From positions 62,001 through 126,000 of the forward strand of contig NZ_FOQO01000015.1 of NCBI RefSeq assembly GCF_900113765.1: DNA of 64,000 nt. The letters are read 5' to 3'. Under the pieces are notes generated by a model. That model searched no databases, was not told the origin of the DNA, and saw only the letters and a list, made by a program, of their open reading frames with translations. Within the stretch, counting starts at the first letter, position 1; each line of letters opens with the position of its first letter. A program made the position numbers and the translations under genes. Below are positions 27,128-34,779 of the stretch, piece by piece. The stretch is from Parapedobacter indicus (GTDB lineage Bacteria > Bacteroidota > Bacteroidia > Sphingobacteriales > Sphingobacteriaceae).

Positions 27128-27862
27128 ATGAATGCTTATTATCAACTGGAAATTTGTGCCAATTCCGTAACATCGGCTTTAGCAGCACAGGAAGGGGGAG
27201 CCCACCGTGTGGAATTCTGTCAAAATCTGGAAATGGGCGGGACAACACCGTCGCCTGGTAAGATCCGAATTGCACGCGAACGGCTGACGATTGGTATGCA
27301 TGTGCTAATCCGGCCGAGGGCGGGTGATTTTTTATATACACATACCGAGCTTGAGGAGATGAAAGCAGATATCTTGTTTTGCAAAGAAGCAAATTGCGAT
27401 GGGATAGTGATCGGCTTGTTGGATGTGGATGGCCGTGTGGATAGGAAGCGGTTGACGGAATTGGTTACATTAGCCCATCCCATGCATGTAACATTTCATC
27501 GTGCATTTGATGTTTGCAGGGAACCTTTTGAAGCGCTGGAAGCTATCATTGCATGTGGCTGTAAACGGTTGCTTACATCTGGTATGAAAGATACCGCTTG
27601 GGAAGGGACAGGACTGATCAAAGAATTAGTTGAACGAGCGGACGGACGGATTGAAATCATGCCTGGTTCAGGCATCAATGAAACGAATTTGGCGGCTATT
27701 GCACAGGTAACCGGTGCTTCTGATTTCCATACGTCAGCTAAGATTATCCTCAATAGCAAAATGAACCATCAAAATAAGGCCGTAAATGGGATGGGAAATG
27801 AAGTATGGGAATCTTCCAAAGAAAAAATCCGCCAGTTGGCGGATATATTGAAGAATCTATAA
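27128..27862 (+). CDS. cutC: CutC-family protein
   Basis: The 244-residue protein is a TIM-barrel member of the CutC family: YQLEICANSVTSALAAQEGGAHRVE, MHVLIRPRAGDF, VTFHRAFDVC, CKRLLTSGM, IMPGSGINETNL, ASDFHTSAK. The family was named for copper tolerance, but its biochemical role is not firmly known. It is divergent from the haem operon, and the two share a 124-bp promoter region, so co-regulation with metal supply is possible. Confidence 0.93.
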   Translation: MNAYYQLEICANSVTSALAAQEGGAHRVEFCQNLEMGGTTPSPGKIRIARERLTIGMHVLIRPRAGDFLYTHTELEEMKADILFCKEANCDGIVIGLLDVDGRVDRKRLTELVTLAHPMHVTFHRAFDVCREPFEALEAIIACGCKRLLTSGMKDTAWEGTGLIKELVERADGRIEIMPGSGINETNLAAIAQVTGASDFHTSAKIILNSKMNHQNKAVNGMGNEVWESSKEKIRQLADILKNL

Positions 27863-27898
27863 AATGCGAGTGGCACTTGTTCGTAATCGAACAGGTGG

Positions 27899-28081
27899 TT
27901 ATTTTTTAATTTCAGCTTCAAGTTTAGCCAATACCTCGTTGTTTTTAACGATCTGGCTGCCAGCGGGCATTTTTGAACGGCTACCCGTTTCAAGGTTACG
28001 GCCAAGTTTCAAAAATTGCACTTCAGTTTTTGCTACAACCTTATTTCTTCTGTCTTTTCTTTTTAAGCGTGTAACTCCCAT
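27899..28081 (-). CDS. Small basic conserved protein
   Basis: The 60-residue product is strongly basic (GVTRLKRKDRRNKVVAKTEV) with a central FLKLGRN and an acidic helical end (NNEVLAKLEAEIKK). It lies 25 bases downstream of tRNA-Cys in the same direction and may be co-transcribed with it. I do not recognise a function; the N-terminus looks suited to RNA or ribosome binding (inference). The composition and clean start argue for a real gene. Confidence 0.65.
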   Translation of the reverse strand: MGVTRLKRKDRRNKVVAKTEVQFLKLGRNLETGSRSKMPAGSQIVKNNEVLAKLEAEIKK

Positions 28082-28106
28082 TTTCTTTATCTTTTGATGT
28101 TAAACG

Positions 28107-28177
28107 AGGTCGGAAGCGGATTCGAACCGCTGTAAAAGGTTTTGCAGACCTCTGCCTAGCCACTCGGCCACCCGACC
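28107..28177 (-). tRNA. tRNA-Cys (anticodon GCA)
   Basis: The minus strand gives acceptor GGTCGGG/TCCGACC, D-arm, anticodon loop CTGCAAA with GCA, T-arm GCGGTTCGAATCCGC and discriminator T, as expected for Cys. No CCA is encoded. Confidence 0.95.
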
Positions 28178-28427
28178 CTTTTTCTAAAGGAATGCAAAGC
28201 TAATATAAATTATTGATAATTGGAAGTAGAAGATCGGTTAATTGTGTGTGTTAGGATAATTTGTGTGTTTTAGGGCGAGTGTATAATAATGCATACACTT
28301 TGAGATTGCATATTTTTTGTTTTTAACTTGCTTGTATTCAATTTGTTGTTTGTTTGGGAGACGGTATGGCGCATATCTTGTATCCTATTCTATGGTTTTA
28401 AATAGTATAAAATGAAGGAGAATTAAT

Positions 28428-29066
28428 ATGAAAAAGTTAGCATTAGCAATAATAGCAGTCGGTGTTTCAGTGGGCGCTTTCGCTCAGGGACAGCCGATGG
28501 GATTCGGTATCAAAGCGGGTGTGAATTTCCCGAAGTACAATTTTGCAGGGGATAACGCATCGTATCAAACCAATAATTCAACTAATTTCCATGTAACGGC
28601 CTTTTTGGATGCACCTATTTCAACGGATTGGTTTTCTATTCAACCTGGGGTATCGTTGCAGGGAAAAGGTGCGGAATTGGCAAGCAATGAATTTGGTACG
28701 GTGACACAAAACACAATGTGGATTGAAGTACCCGTAAATCTGGTGGCGAAATTCCCGGTACAGCAAGCAGGGCACTTTTTCCTTGGTGCTGGCCCTTATG
28801 TAGCTTTCGGTATATCGGGTAAAAATAAATACGATTCAGACTGGGGATCCACAGAGACTGAGTTTGAGTTTGACCGAGATGGCACGATAAAAGGAACCGA
28901 TTTCGGCCTTAATTTTATCGGAGGATTCCAAATGGCCAATGGGCTGATGATTCATGGTGGTTACGGCATGGGACTTACTGACATTCGTGGATCGAACAAC
29001 GACTTTTTTCCGGAAGACCGGCTGACCAATCGGGTTTGGACGGTTGGATTGGGATTTGCGCTGTAA
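28428..29066 (+). CDS. Outer-membrane beta-barrel protein (PorT/OmpW-like small barrel)
   Basis: The 212-residue protein has a signal peptide (MKKLALAIIAVGVSVGAFA) and alternating amphipathic strands: GFGIKAGVNFPKY, FSIQPGVSLQGKGAEL, WIEVPVNLVAKF, HFFLGAGPYVAFGISG, GLNFIGGFQMANGLMIHGGY, terminating in GLGFAL. This matches the 8-10-stranded OMP_b-brl class common in Bacteroidota. Function is unknown. The start is preceded by AGGAGA, an unusually good Shine-Dalgarno sequence for this phylum, suggesting high expression. Confidence 0.88.
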   Translation: MKKLALAIIAVGVSVGAFAQGQPMGFGIKAGVNFPKYNFAGDNASYQTNNSTNFHVTAFLDAPISTDWFSIQPGVSLQGKGAELASNEFGTVTQNTMWIEVPVNLVAKFPVQQAGHFFLGAGPYVAFGISGKNKYDSDWGSTETEFEFDRDGTIKGTDFGLNFIGGFQMANGLMIHGGYGMGLTDIRGSNNDFFPEDRLTNRVWTVGLGFAL

Positions 29067-29074
29067 CAAAAGAT

Positions 29075-29126
29075 AGATTAAATGAAGAAAGGCTCGCCAG
29101 ATGGCGAGCCTTTCTTCATTTAATCT
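29075..29126. terminator. 25-bp perfect bidirectional terminator
   Basis: Arms 29075-29099 and 29102-29126 are perfect complements with only GA between them, with GGCTCGCCA at the tip and AT-rich flanks that give a U-rich tail in both directions. It separates the barrel gene from the convergent rpsJ. Confidence 0.92.
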
Positions 29127-29133
29127 GAAATCA

Positions 29134-29439
29134 TCACACTTTGATTTCCACTTCTACACCGCTGGGCAATTCAAGCTTCATCAATGCGTCCACTGTTTTC
29201 GAATTGGAACTGTAGATGTCCAATAACCTTTTGTAGGCGCAGAGTTGGAACTGCTCACGGGCTTTTTTGTTCACGTGTGGTGAGCGCAAAACCGTGTACA
29301 CTTTCTTCTCGGTGGGTAAGGGAATGGGGCCGCTTACCACAGCACCTGTAGGTTTTACAGTTTTAACAATTTTCTCGGCAGATTTGTCTACCAAGTTGTA
29401 ATCGTACGATTTCAATTTGATTCTGATTCGTTGGCTCAT
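29134..29439 (-). CDS. rpsJ: 30S ribosomal protein S10
   Basis: The 101-residue protein shows S10 signatures IRIKLKSYDYNLVDKSAEKI, VVSGPIPLPTEKKVYTVLRSPH and LELPSGVEVEIKV. S10 is part of the 30S head and, as NusE, of antitermination complexes. It is the last gene of the str operon here and is followed by a terminator, not by rplC as in most S10 operons. Confidence 0.98.
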   Translation of the reverse strand: MSQRIRIKLKSYDYNLVDKSAEKIVKTVKPTGAVVSGPIPLPTEKKVYTVLRSPHVNKKAREQFQLCAYKRLLDIYSSNSKTVDALMKLELPSGVEVEIKV

Positions 29440-29508
29440 GATATTTGTTTGAAGGTTAAAGCCGGCACGTTAGAGCTATTTACAACGGCCAGCCAATTGT
29501 TATAATTA

Positions 29509-31623
29509 TTAAGCGTTTACTTTACCTTTTGCCTTGGCAATCACTTCCTCTTGTACATTCTTTGGTGCTTCGGCATAATGATCAAATTCCATGGTAGAAG
29601 TAGCCCGTCCGGAAGTGATGGTACGTAGTTGTGTTACATATCCAAACATTTCTGAAAGCGGTACAAGGGCTTTAATCACCTGCGATCCAGCGCGTGTATC
29701 GATGCCTTGCAACTGGCCACGACGTCGGTTCAGGTCGCCCATTACATCCCCCATGTTTTCTTCCGGTGTAAGCACCTCAATTTTCATGATGGGTTCCATC
29801 AAGACGGGCCTACATTTCGGAACTGCCTCGCGGAAGGCAGTGCGGGCTGCGATTTCAAAGGAAAGTGAATCCGAGTCGACCGCGTGGAATGAACCATCAA
29901 TCAAACGCACCTTCATGCTTGACAGCGGATATCCTGCTAATACGCCATTAGCCAAAGAACCTTCGAAACCTTTCTGCACCGATGGTATATATTCTTTTGG
30001 AATAGCACCACCCACGATTTCGTTCACAAATTGCAATGGCGACTTAGCAACATCCCAATCGGCATCCACGGGTGATACAACAATCTGTATATCAGCAAAT
30101 TTACCGCGCCCACCAGTTTGTTTCTTGTATACCTCGCGATGTTGTGTAGTACCGGTGATGGATTCCTTATAGGCTACCTGCGGAGCGCCTTGATTTACTT
30201 CTACTTTGAACTCACGTCTTAAACGGTCGATCAGAATATCAAGGTGCAATTCGCCCATGCCGGAAATAACGGTTTGACCGGTTTCTTCATCAGATTGCAC
30301 ACGGAATGTGGGGTCTTCTTCGGCCAATTTACCCAATGCGACACCCAATTTATCCACGTCCGCTTGGGTCTTCGGTTCGATGGCTAATCCAATCACCGGC
30401 TCGGGAAATACCATGGACTCCAATACGATGGGATTCTTTTCGTCACAAAGCGTATCTCCGGTCTTTATATCTTTAAAGCCTACGACAGCACCAATGTCTC
30501 CCGCTCCGATATTAGGAATGGGGTTTTGTTTATTGGCATGCATTTGGAAGATGCGGGAAATCCGCTCTTTGTTGTCCGAACGGCTGTTGTAGACATAAGA
30601 GCCTGCTTCAAGGTTGCCGGAGTATACACGGATAAAGCAGAGACGGCCTACAAATGGATCAGTTGCGATTTTGAATGCTAACGCAGCGAAAGGTTCCTTC
30701 ACATCAGGTTTGCGGGAAATTTCTTCCTCTGTTCTAGGATTGGTTCCTTTTACGGCCTCCTGGTCCATCGGCGAGGGCAATAATTCCATCACAAAATCAA
30801 GCATGGTTTGTACCCCCTTGTTCTTGAAAGAAGAGCCGCATACCATGGGTACAATGGAGTTGTCGAGTACAGCTTTGCGCAATGCATCTAGTACTTCCCT
30901 TTCAGTAATCGAATTCGGGTCGTCGAAGAATTTCTCCATTAGAGACTCGTCGTAGCTAGCTACGGATTCCAGTAATTTTTCACGCCATTGAGCAACATCA
31001 TCCAGCATGTCATCAGGAATAGGTACTTCGGTAAACGTCATACCCTTGTCTTCCTCGTTCCAAACAATACCCCGATTGTTAATCAAATCGACAACTCCTT
31101 TGAAATTGTCTTCAGCGCCGATAGGCAATTGAAGCGGAACAGCCTCCGATCCCAGCATTTCTTTCACTTGTTTGACTACAGCCAGAAAGTCAGCTCCGGA
31201 ACGGTCCATCTTGTTAACGAAACCAATACGCGGTACTTTATAGTTGTCGGCCAAACGCCAGTTGGTTTCAGATTGCGGTTCTACACCGTCAACCGCCGAG
31301 AATAGGAAAACCAATCCATCCAGTACCCGAAGTGAGCGATTCACCTCTACCGTGAAATCCACGTGTCCAGGCGTATCGATAATGTTAACGTTATACTTGT
31401 TTCCGCGGTAATTCCAGAACACGGTGACCGCTGCCGAGGTAATGGTAATTCCGCGTTCCTGTTCCTGTGCCATCCAGTCGGTTGTCGCAGAACCTTCGTG
31501 CGTTTCACCGAGCTTGTGGTTTACACCGGCGTAATAGAGGATACGCTCGGTAGTCGTAGTTTTGCCGGCGTCAATGTGAGCGGCAATACCGATATTTCTT
31601 GTGTATTTTAAATCTCTTGACAT
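29509..31623 (-). CDS. fusA: Translation elongation factor G
   Basis: The 704-residue GTPase drives ribosomal translocation. GTP-binding motifs are AHIDAGKTTTTERIL, the switch II DTPGHVDF, and NKMD. Domains II-V are complete (GEGELHLDI-like GMGELHLDILIDRL; FEGSLANGVLAGYPL; GDLNRRRGQLQG). It lies between rpsG and rpsJ in the str operon; a terminator-like hairpin separates it from rpsG. Confidence 0.98.
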   Translation of the reverse strand: MSRDLKYTRNIGIAAHIDAGKTTTTERILYYAGVNHKLGETHEGSATTDWMAQEQERGITITSAAVTVFWNYRGNKYNVNIIDTPGHVDFTVEVNRSLRVLDGLVFLFSAVDGVEPQSETNWRLADNYKVPRIGFVNKMDRSGADFLAVVKQVKEMLGSEAVPLQLPIGAEDNFKGVVDLINNRGIVWNEEDKGMTFTEVPIPDDMLDDVAQWREKLLESVASYDESLMEKFFDDPNSITEREVLDALRKAVLDNSIVPMVCGSSFKNKGVQTMLDFVMELLPSPMDQEAVKGTNPRTEEEISRKPDVKEPFAALAFKIATDPFVGRLCFIRVYSGNLEAGSYVYNSRSDNKERISRIFQMHANKQNPIPNIGAGDIGAVVGFKDIKTGDTLCDEKNPIVLESMVFPEPVIGLAIEPKTQADVDKLGVALGKLAEEDPTFRVQSDEETGQTVISGMGELHLDILIDRLRREFKVEVNQGAPQVAYKESITGTTQHREVYKKQTGGRGKFADIQIVVSPVDADWDVAKSPLQFVNEIVGGAIPKEYIPSVQKGFEGSLANGVLAGYPLSSMKVRLIDGSFHAVDSDSLSFEIAARTAFREAVPKCRPVLMEPIMKIEVLTPEENMGDVMGDLNRRRGQLQGIDTRAGSQVIKALVPLSEMFGYVTQLRTITSGRATSTMEFDHYAEAPKNVQEEVIAKAKGKVNA

Positions 31624-31647
31624 GTTGCTAATACTGTTGATTCTTTA

Positions 31648-31698
31648 AAAAAACACACCGATTTGAAGGGAAGATTATCTGGTCCTTTAAATCGGTGT
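31648..31698 (-). terminator. Terminator or attenuator between rpsG and fusA
   Basis: On the minus strand a 15-bp stem with one wobble (arms 31684-31698 and 31655-31669, loop 14 nt, outer arm ACACCGATTT/AAATCGGTGT) is followed by GTTTTTTT. It has the form of an intrinsic terminator inside the str operon and may tune the S7 to EF-G ratio. Confidence 0.7.
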
Positions 31699-31723
31699 AA
31701 TTTCATGGGCGATCTTGCCAAAA

Positions 31724-32191
31724 TTAGAATCGGAAATGAGAGAATGCCTTGTTGGCTTCTGCCATACGGTGCGTATCTTCCTTCTTTTTCACGGCCGCAC
31801 CTTCGCCTTTGGATGCCGAGATAATTTCAGCTGCCAATTTCTCATACATGGTTTTTTCGCCACGTTTGCGGGCAAAGTTAATCAACCATTTCATGCCTAA
31901 AGAGATTTTACGCTCGGGACGTACTTCCGTAGGCACCTGAAAATTCGCTCCACCTACACGACGGGATTTTACTTCGACGGCGGGCATCACGTTGTTGAGT
32001 GCTTTCTTCCAAGTGTCCAAGCCGTTTTCGCTGGTCCGCTTTTCAACCAGGTCCATCGACTTGTAGAAGATGGTATAGGCAAGTGATTTCTTTCCGTCAA
32101 TCATCATGTTATTGACAAAACGCGTTACCTGAACATCGTTAAACTTCGGATCAGGTAAAATGATTCTTTTCTTTGGTTTTGACTTTCTCAT
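31724..32191 (-). CDS. rpsG: 30S ribosomal protein S7
   Basis: The 155-residue protein has S7 motifs FNDVQVTRFVNNMMIDGKKS, NVMPAVEVKSRRVGGANFQVP and RGEKTMYEKLAAEI. It nucleates the 30S head by binding 16S rRNA. It follows rpsL after 19 bases. Confidence 0.98.
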   Translation of the reverse strand: MRKSKPKKRIILPDPKFNDVQVTRFVNNMMIDGKKSLAYTIFYKSMDLVEKRTSENGLDTWKKALNNVMPAVEVKSRRVGGANFQVPTEVRPERKISLGMKWLINFARKRGEKTMYEKLAAEIISASKGEGAAVKKKEDTHRMAEANKAFSHFRF

Positions 32192-32210
32192 CTTTTATCC
32201 TCCGTTTAAC

Positions 32211-32624
32211 TTATTTCTTGCCCTTACCTTTTGCTGGAGCTGCCGCCTGTCCAGGTTTCGGGCGCTTAGTTCCATATTTAGAACGACGTTGGTTACGTCC
32301 AGTAACACCTGAAGTATCCAATGCACCACGGATGATGTGGTAACGTACACCGGGAAGGTCTTTTACCCGACCACCACGGATCAATACGATGGAGTGTTCT
32401 TGCAGGTTGTGGCCTTCACCGGGGATGTAAGCGTTCACCTCTTTCCCATTGGTAAGGCGTACACGTGCCACTTTACGCATTGCTGAGTTTGGTTTCTTAG
32501 GGGTAGTGGTGTACACGCGGGTGCACACGCCTCTTCGCTGTGGACAGCTGTCCAACGCTGGGGACTTACTCTTATCCTCCAGAGCTACTCTACCTTTTCT
32601 AACTAATTGTTGAATAGTAGGCAT
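32211..32624 (-). CDS. rpsL: 30S ribosomal protein S12
   Basis: The 137-residue protein shows PTIQQLVRKGR, CPQRRGVCTRVYTTTPKKPN, VRLTNGKEVNAYIPGEGHN and LPGVRYHIIRGALDTSGV. S12 sits in the decoding centre and is the target of streptomycin-resistance changes; the TTPKKPNSA loop is wild-type. First gene of the str operon. Confidence 0.98.
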   Translation of the reverse strand: MPTIQQLVRKGRVALEDKSKSPALDSCPQRRGVCTRVYTTTPKKPNSAMRKVARVRLTNGKEVNAYIPGEGHNLQEHSIVLIRGGRVKDLPGVRYHIIRGALDTSGVTGRNQRRSKYGTKRPKPGQAAAPAKGKGKK

Positions 32625-32672
32625 TTACAGTTTTTAATTTTTACTTTTATCCTAAACTTATTTTAAGGACGG

Positions 32673-32703
32673 CAAAGATAGATATATTATTTTTGATTAT
32701 CAA
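32673..32703 (-). promoter_or_regulatory. Promoter of the str operon
   Basis: On the minus strand TTG (32701-32703) is followed after 20 nt by TATCTTTG (32673-32680), an exact Bacteroidota promoter. The leader before rpsL would be about 42 nt. Confidence 0.75.
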
Positions 32704-32722
32704 GGAGTTCACTTCATCTTCT

Positions 32723-33418
32723 TTATGTTTTTTCGAGAATTACTTCAATGTTCGAATAATATAAAGTGGTTTTACCTTCATAGCCGGAATCTGTGCCTAT
32801 GATAATCCATAATACACCCTGGTGATCGGTTACCGCAGAAAATTCACCGGTTCGCTCGATCAGCGTATACTCGTATTCATCTTTGCCGTTTGCGACGTTC
32901 CCAATCACGACCATATCATCGCCGTCAGTACAACATTGTTGGATTTTATCGATGTTCATCCGATAGAAGTTGTTCTCATCTGGCGACGAGGTTGGTTGAT
33001 CAACGGTGAGCCCTACGCCTAAACCTACGGATTCGCCGGGAGCCCCGCCGGCTCCTACACCGCCACTTTTCGCATCGGACGCGATTCGTACTGTAAATCT
33101 CCCATGGTAGGTAACGCCGGGTTGAAGACCCTGTACCCGTTTAGTGAGATACATGAAAAGATCATCGCTGCGATTCATGCCGGAAATTCGATAGGCCGTT
33201 TTGGTTTCGTCCAACGGAGATGGCAAAATTGCGATTCCTTCCTCCAGTTCATAACTTTCTACGTTATCACCGTTGTACTCTGAAAATCCCGCCTGCCAGC
33301 CATCTTTACCATCGGAGAAGTCAGAATGAATCGTTGTAGGTTGGTCGTTCCCTTCTTCTTTTTTACAGGATACAAAAAATAGCAGACTCACCGCTGCACT
33401 GAAAAGCAACCGTAGCAT
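32723..33418 (-). CDS. Lipoprotein of unknown function, possible carbohydrate-binding-like fold
   Basis: The 231-residue protein has a lipoprotein signal (LLFFVSCKKEEG). The mature part begins DFSDGKDGWQAGFSEY and continues with beta-rich sequence (GLQPGVTYHGRFTVRIAS, WIIIGTDSGYEGKTTLYYSNIEVIL). This pattern (opening strand with a W, central TYxxxFxV, closing ssxxxYYxNIxV) resembles jelly-roll domains of carbohydrate-binding or DUF lipoproteins, but no family is certain. It is the last host gene before the prophage junction. Confidence 0.7.
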   Translation of the reverse strand: MLRLLFSAAVSLLFFVSCKKEEGNDQPTTIHSDFSDGKDGWQAGFSEYNGDNVESYELEEGIAILPSPLDETKTAYRISGMNRSDDLFMYLTKRVQGLQPGVTYHGRFTVRIASDAKSGGVGAGGAPGESVGLGVGLTVDQPTSSPDENNFYRMNIDKIQQCCTDGDDMVVIGNVANGKDEYEYTLIERTGEFSAVTDHQGVLWIIIGTDSGYEGKTTLYYSNIEVILEKT

Positions 33419-33548
33419 AATCGTCCTCCTCTTATCAGTTTACTGTCTATAGGTAAACCGCTGGAATTCCGGATTGTTTACCATTTATTTGTTTTCTGGG
33501 ATTGCTGTTTTTGGCTCTCTTCAGGCAAAGAGCCCTTAAAATAACAAA

Positions 33549-33566
33549 ACCCGGCTGGAGCCGGGC
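33549..33566 (-). terminator. Terminator of the disrupted tRNA gene
   Basis: In the minus direction CCCGGCT and AGCCGGG form a stem followed by TTTTGTT, 12 bases after the tRNA 3' end at 33578. It belongs to the host side of the prophage junction. Confidence 0.7.
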
Positions 33567-33577
33567 TTCTTTTGGTT

Positions 33578-33605
33578 TGGTGGAGTCGGAGAGATTCGAA
33601 CCCTC
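33578..33605 (-). other. tRNA 3' fragment, probable prophage attachment site (attL/attR)
   Basis: The minus strand shows a T-arm (GAGGG-TTCGAAT-CTCTC), then CGACTCC as a 3' acceptor strand, discriminator A and an encoded CCA. The matching 5' acceptor strand GGAGTCG and D-arm are not found upstream (33606-33715), so only the 3' end of the tRNA is present. This is the expected remnant at one end of an element integrated into a tRNA gene. Which tRNA it belongs to cannot be told from this piece. An open frame running through it (33478-33672) is an artefact. Confidence 0.7.
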
Positions 33606-33714
33606 GTTCACCAACCAGTCTAATTGCTAATGTTTTGATTTCCTCTATGTTGGGTTTTTTGGCTGCGCCCATAAGATAGCTATTTTATATCGTTTTGTCC
33701 TGAAAATTGTCAGG

Positions 33715-34080
33715 TTATTTTGCATAGAAATCCCTGAAAATCTTCTTTAACGCCGTGTCTAGCTGCTCTATTTTGGTTTCATGGATTTTGATGGTGGTCC
33801 TGAGCTCATCGACAATATTAATCAATGAAGACTTATCTGGATTTTCTTTGTATTTGCGACTTCCTTTGCCGTGATAAAACCACTCATAGGACATGCCCAA
33901 TTTAAGATGCAGCGTCTTGATATCCTTTATTTGGATGCGCCTGGAACCGTCCTCGAATTTCTGTACATGAGAGAATTTTCTGCCTATAATTTCGGCAATT
34001 TCCATGAGGGTAAGGTTTTCAGCTAATCTGAATTCCTTAAATCTTCGGGCCTCGGTGTTGATAATGCTTTCTTTTTCCAC
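33715..34080 (-). CDS. XRE-family HTH protein with coiled-coil tail
   Basis: The 121-residue protein starts at a GTG. It has a Cro/CI-type HTH (ENLTLMEIAEIIGRKFSHVQKFE, about residues 20-70) followed by a helical, coiled-coil tail (INIVDELRTTIKIHETKIEQLD). It is the last gene of the minus-strand immunity operon, 1 base after the 56-residue gene. It may act as a second regulator of lysogeny or as an antitoxin-like factor; nothing more specific can be seen. Confidence 0.8.
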   Translation of the reverse strand: MEKESIINTEARRFKEFRLAENLTLMEIAEIIGRKFSHVQKFEDGSRRIQIKDIKTLHLKLGMSYEWFYHGKGSRKYKENPDKSSLINIVDELRTTIKIHETKIEQLDTALKKIFRDFYAK

Positions 34081-34081
34081 T

Positions 34082-34252
34082 TTAATTGTCTGTTTGTGAT
34101 AATGCAGGTGTGATCTCTATTATCTCATCAGGGGTGATATAGGTGTTTTCAATCTCTTTGACTAGCTCCCTAGTCATATCTTCTTCGGTGACTTTGATAT
34201 TGATTTCTGTCGTTACTATCGATAATGAAAACTTGGAGGCCTTGTTTGTCAT
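34082..34252 (-). CDS. 56-residue immunity-operon protein
   Basis: The minus-strand frame gives a 56-residue acidic protein (MTNKASKFSLSIVTTEI at the start, EENTYITPDEIIEI-like ending). Its ATG overlaps the stop of the lipoprotein gene (ATGA), and the HTH gene starts 1 base after its stop, so it is firmly embedded in the operon. Function unknown. Confidence 0.65.
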   Translation of the reverse strand: MTNKASKFSLSIVTTEINIKVTEEDMTRELVKEIENTYITPDEIIEITPALSQTDN

Positions 34253-34776
34253 TCCTTCGATTTTAACTTAATATCTATTTCCCTCATTTTGCTTACAAAT
34301 CGATTGGTCAATTCATCTTTACGCTGTGAATACGAAAGCAAGGATCCTTTAGGAGATTTGGACATATCGATTAGATCGCTTGAAATAGTGTAACATTCCA
34401 ATACGTCACTATATAATTGTTCGTAGTCTTTGGGAGGGCTTTTTAACGATACGACGGCTGAGTCTATTTTGTTTTGAACTTCGTTTATGGTGCTGAATAT
34501 TCCAATGCTGTCAGCCTCATGCATTGCTAAGCGAAGGGCCTCATTAAAGTCGCTACCTATCCATTTTCCCTTATATGTTTTCTTTTCGATAGCTGTCCTC
34601 CAAATATCGGCGAAATGATTAATGCCAACGGTTGACATGTCGATGGAACTTGCCAGAAGGGAGACGCAACTTCGATATTTTGCGTCGTAATTACTGTTGT
34701 TGTTTGAGCAGCCGGCGGCTAGTAGGAAAACAAATGCCAGCAAGATAGGATAGATCGACTTTAGGTTAGCTTTCAT
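34249..34776 (-). CDS. Prophage lipoprotein expressed with the repressor
   Basis: The 175-residue protein has a lipoprotein signal (FLLAAGCSNN, Cys about 23) and an all-helical mature domain (TVGINHFADIWRTAIE, NEALRLAMHEADSIG). It lies 3 bases after the repressor gene in the operon expected to be active in the lysogen. Phage lipoproteins expressed from a prophage are often superinfection-exclusion factors that block DNA entry or mask receptors; that role here is inference from position and signal only. Confidence 0.78.
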   Translation of the reverse strand: MKANLKSIYPILLAFVFLLAAGCSNNNSNYDAKYRSCVSLLASSIDMSTVGINHFADIWRTAIEKKTYKGKWIGSDFNEALRLAMHEADSIGIFSTINEVQNKIDSAVVSLKSPPKDYEQLYSDVLECYTISSDLIDMSKSPKGSLLSYSQRKDELTNRFVSKMREIDIKLKSKE

Positions 34777-34779
34777 AAT

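Noticed and set aside
29591..30172. 193-residue plus-strand ORF opposite fusA
   Set aside because: Antisense shadow of EF-G, with no signal or conserved motif of its own.
33478..33672. 64-residue minus-strand ORF
   Set aside because: It runs through the tRNA T-arm (giving the typical read-through peptide ERGFESLRLH) and the following terminator, so it is not a gene as it stands.
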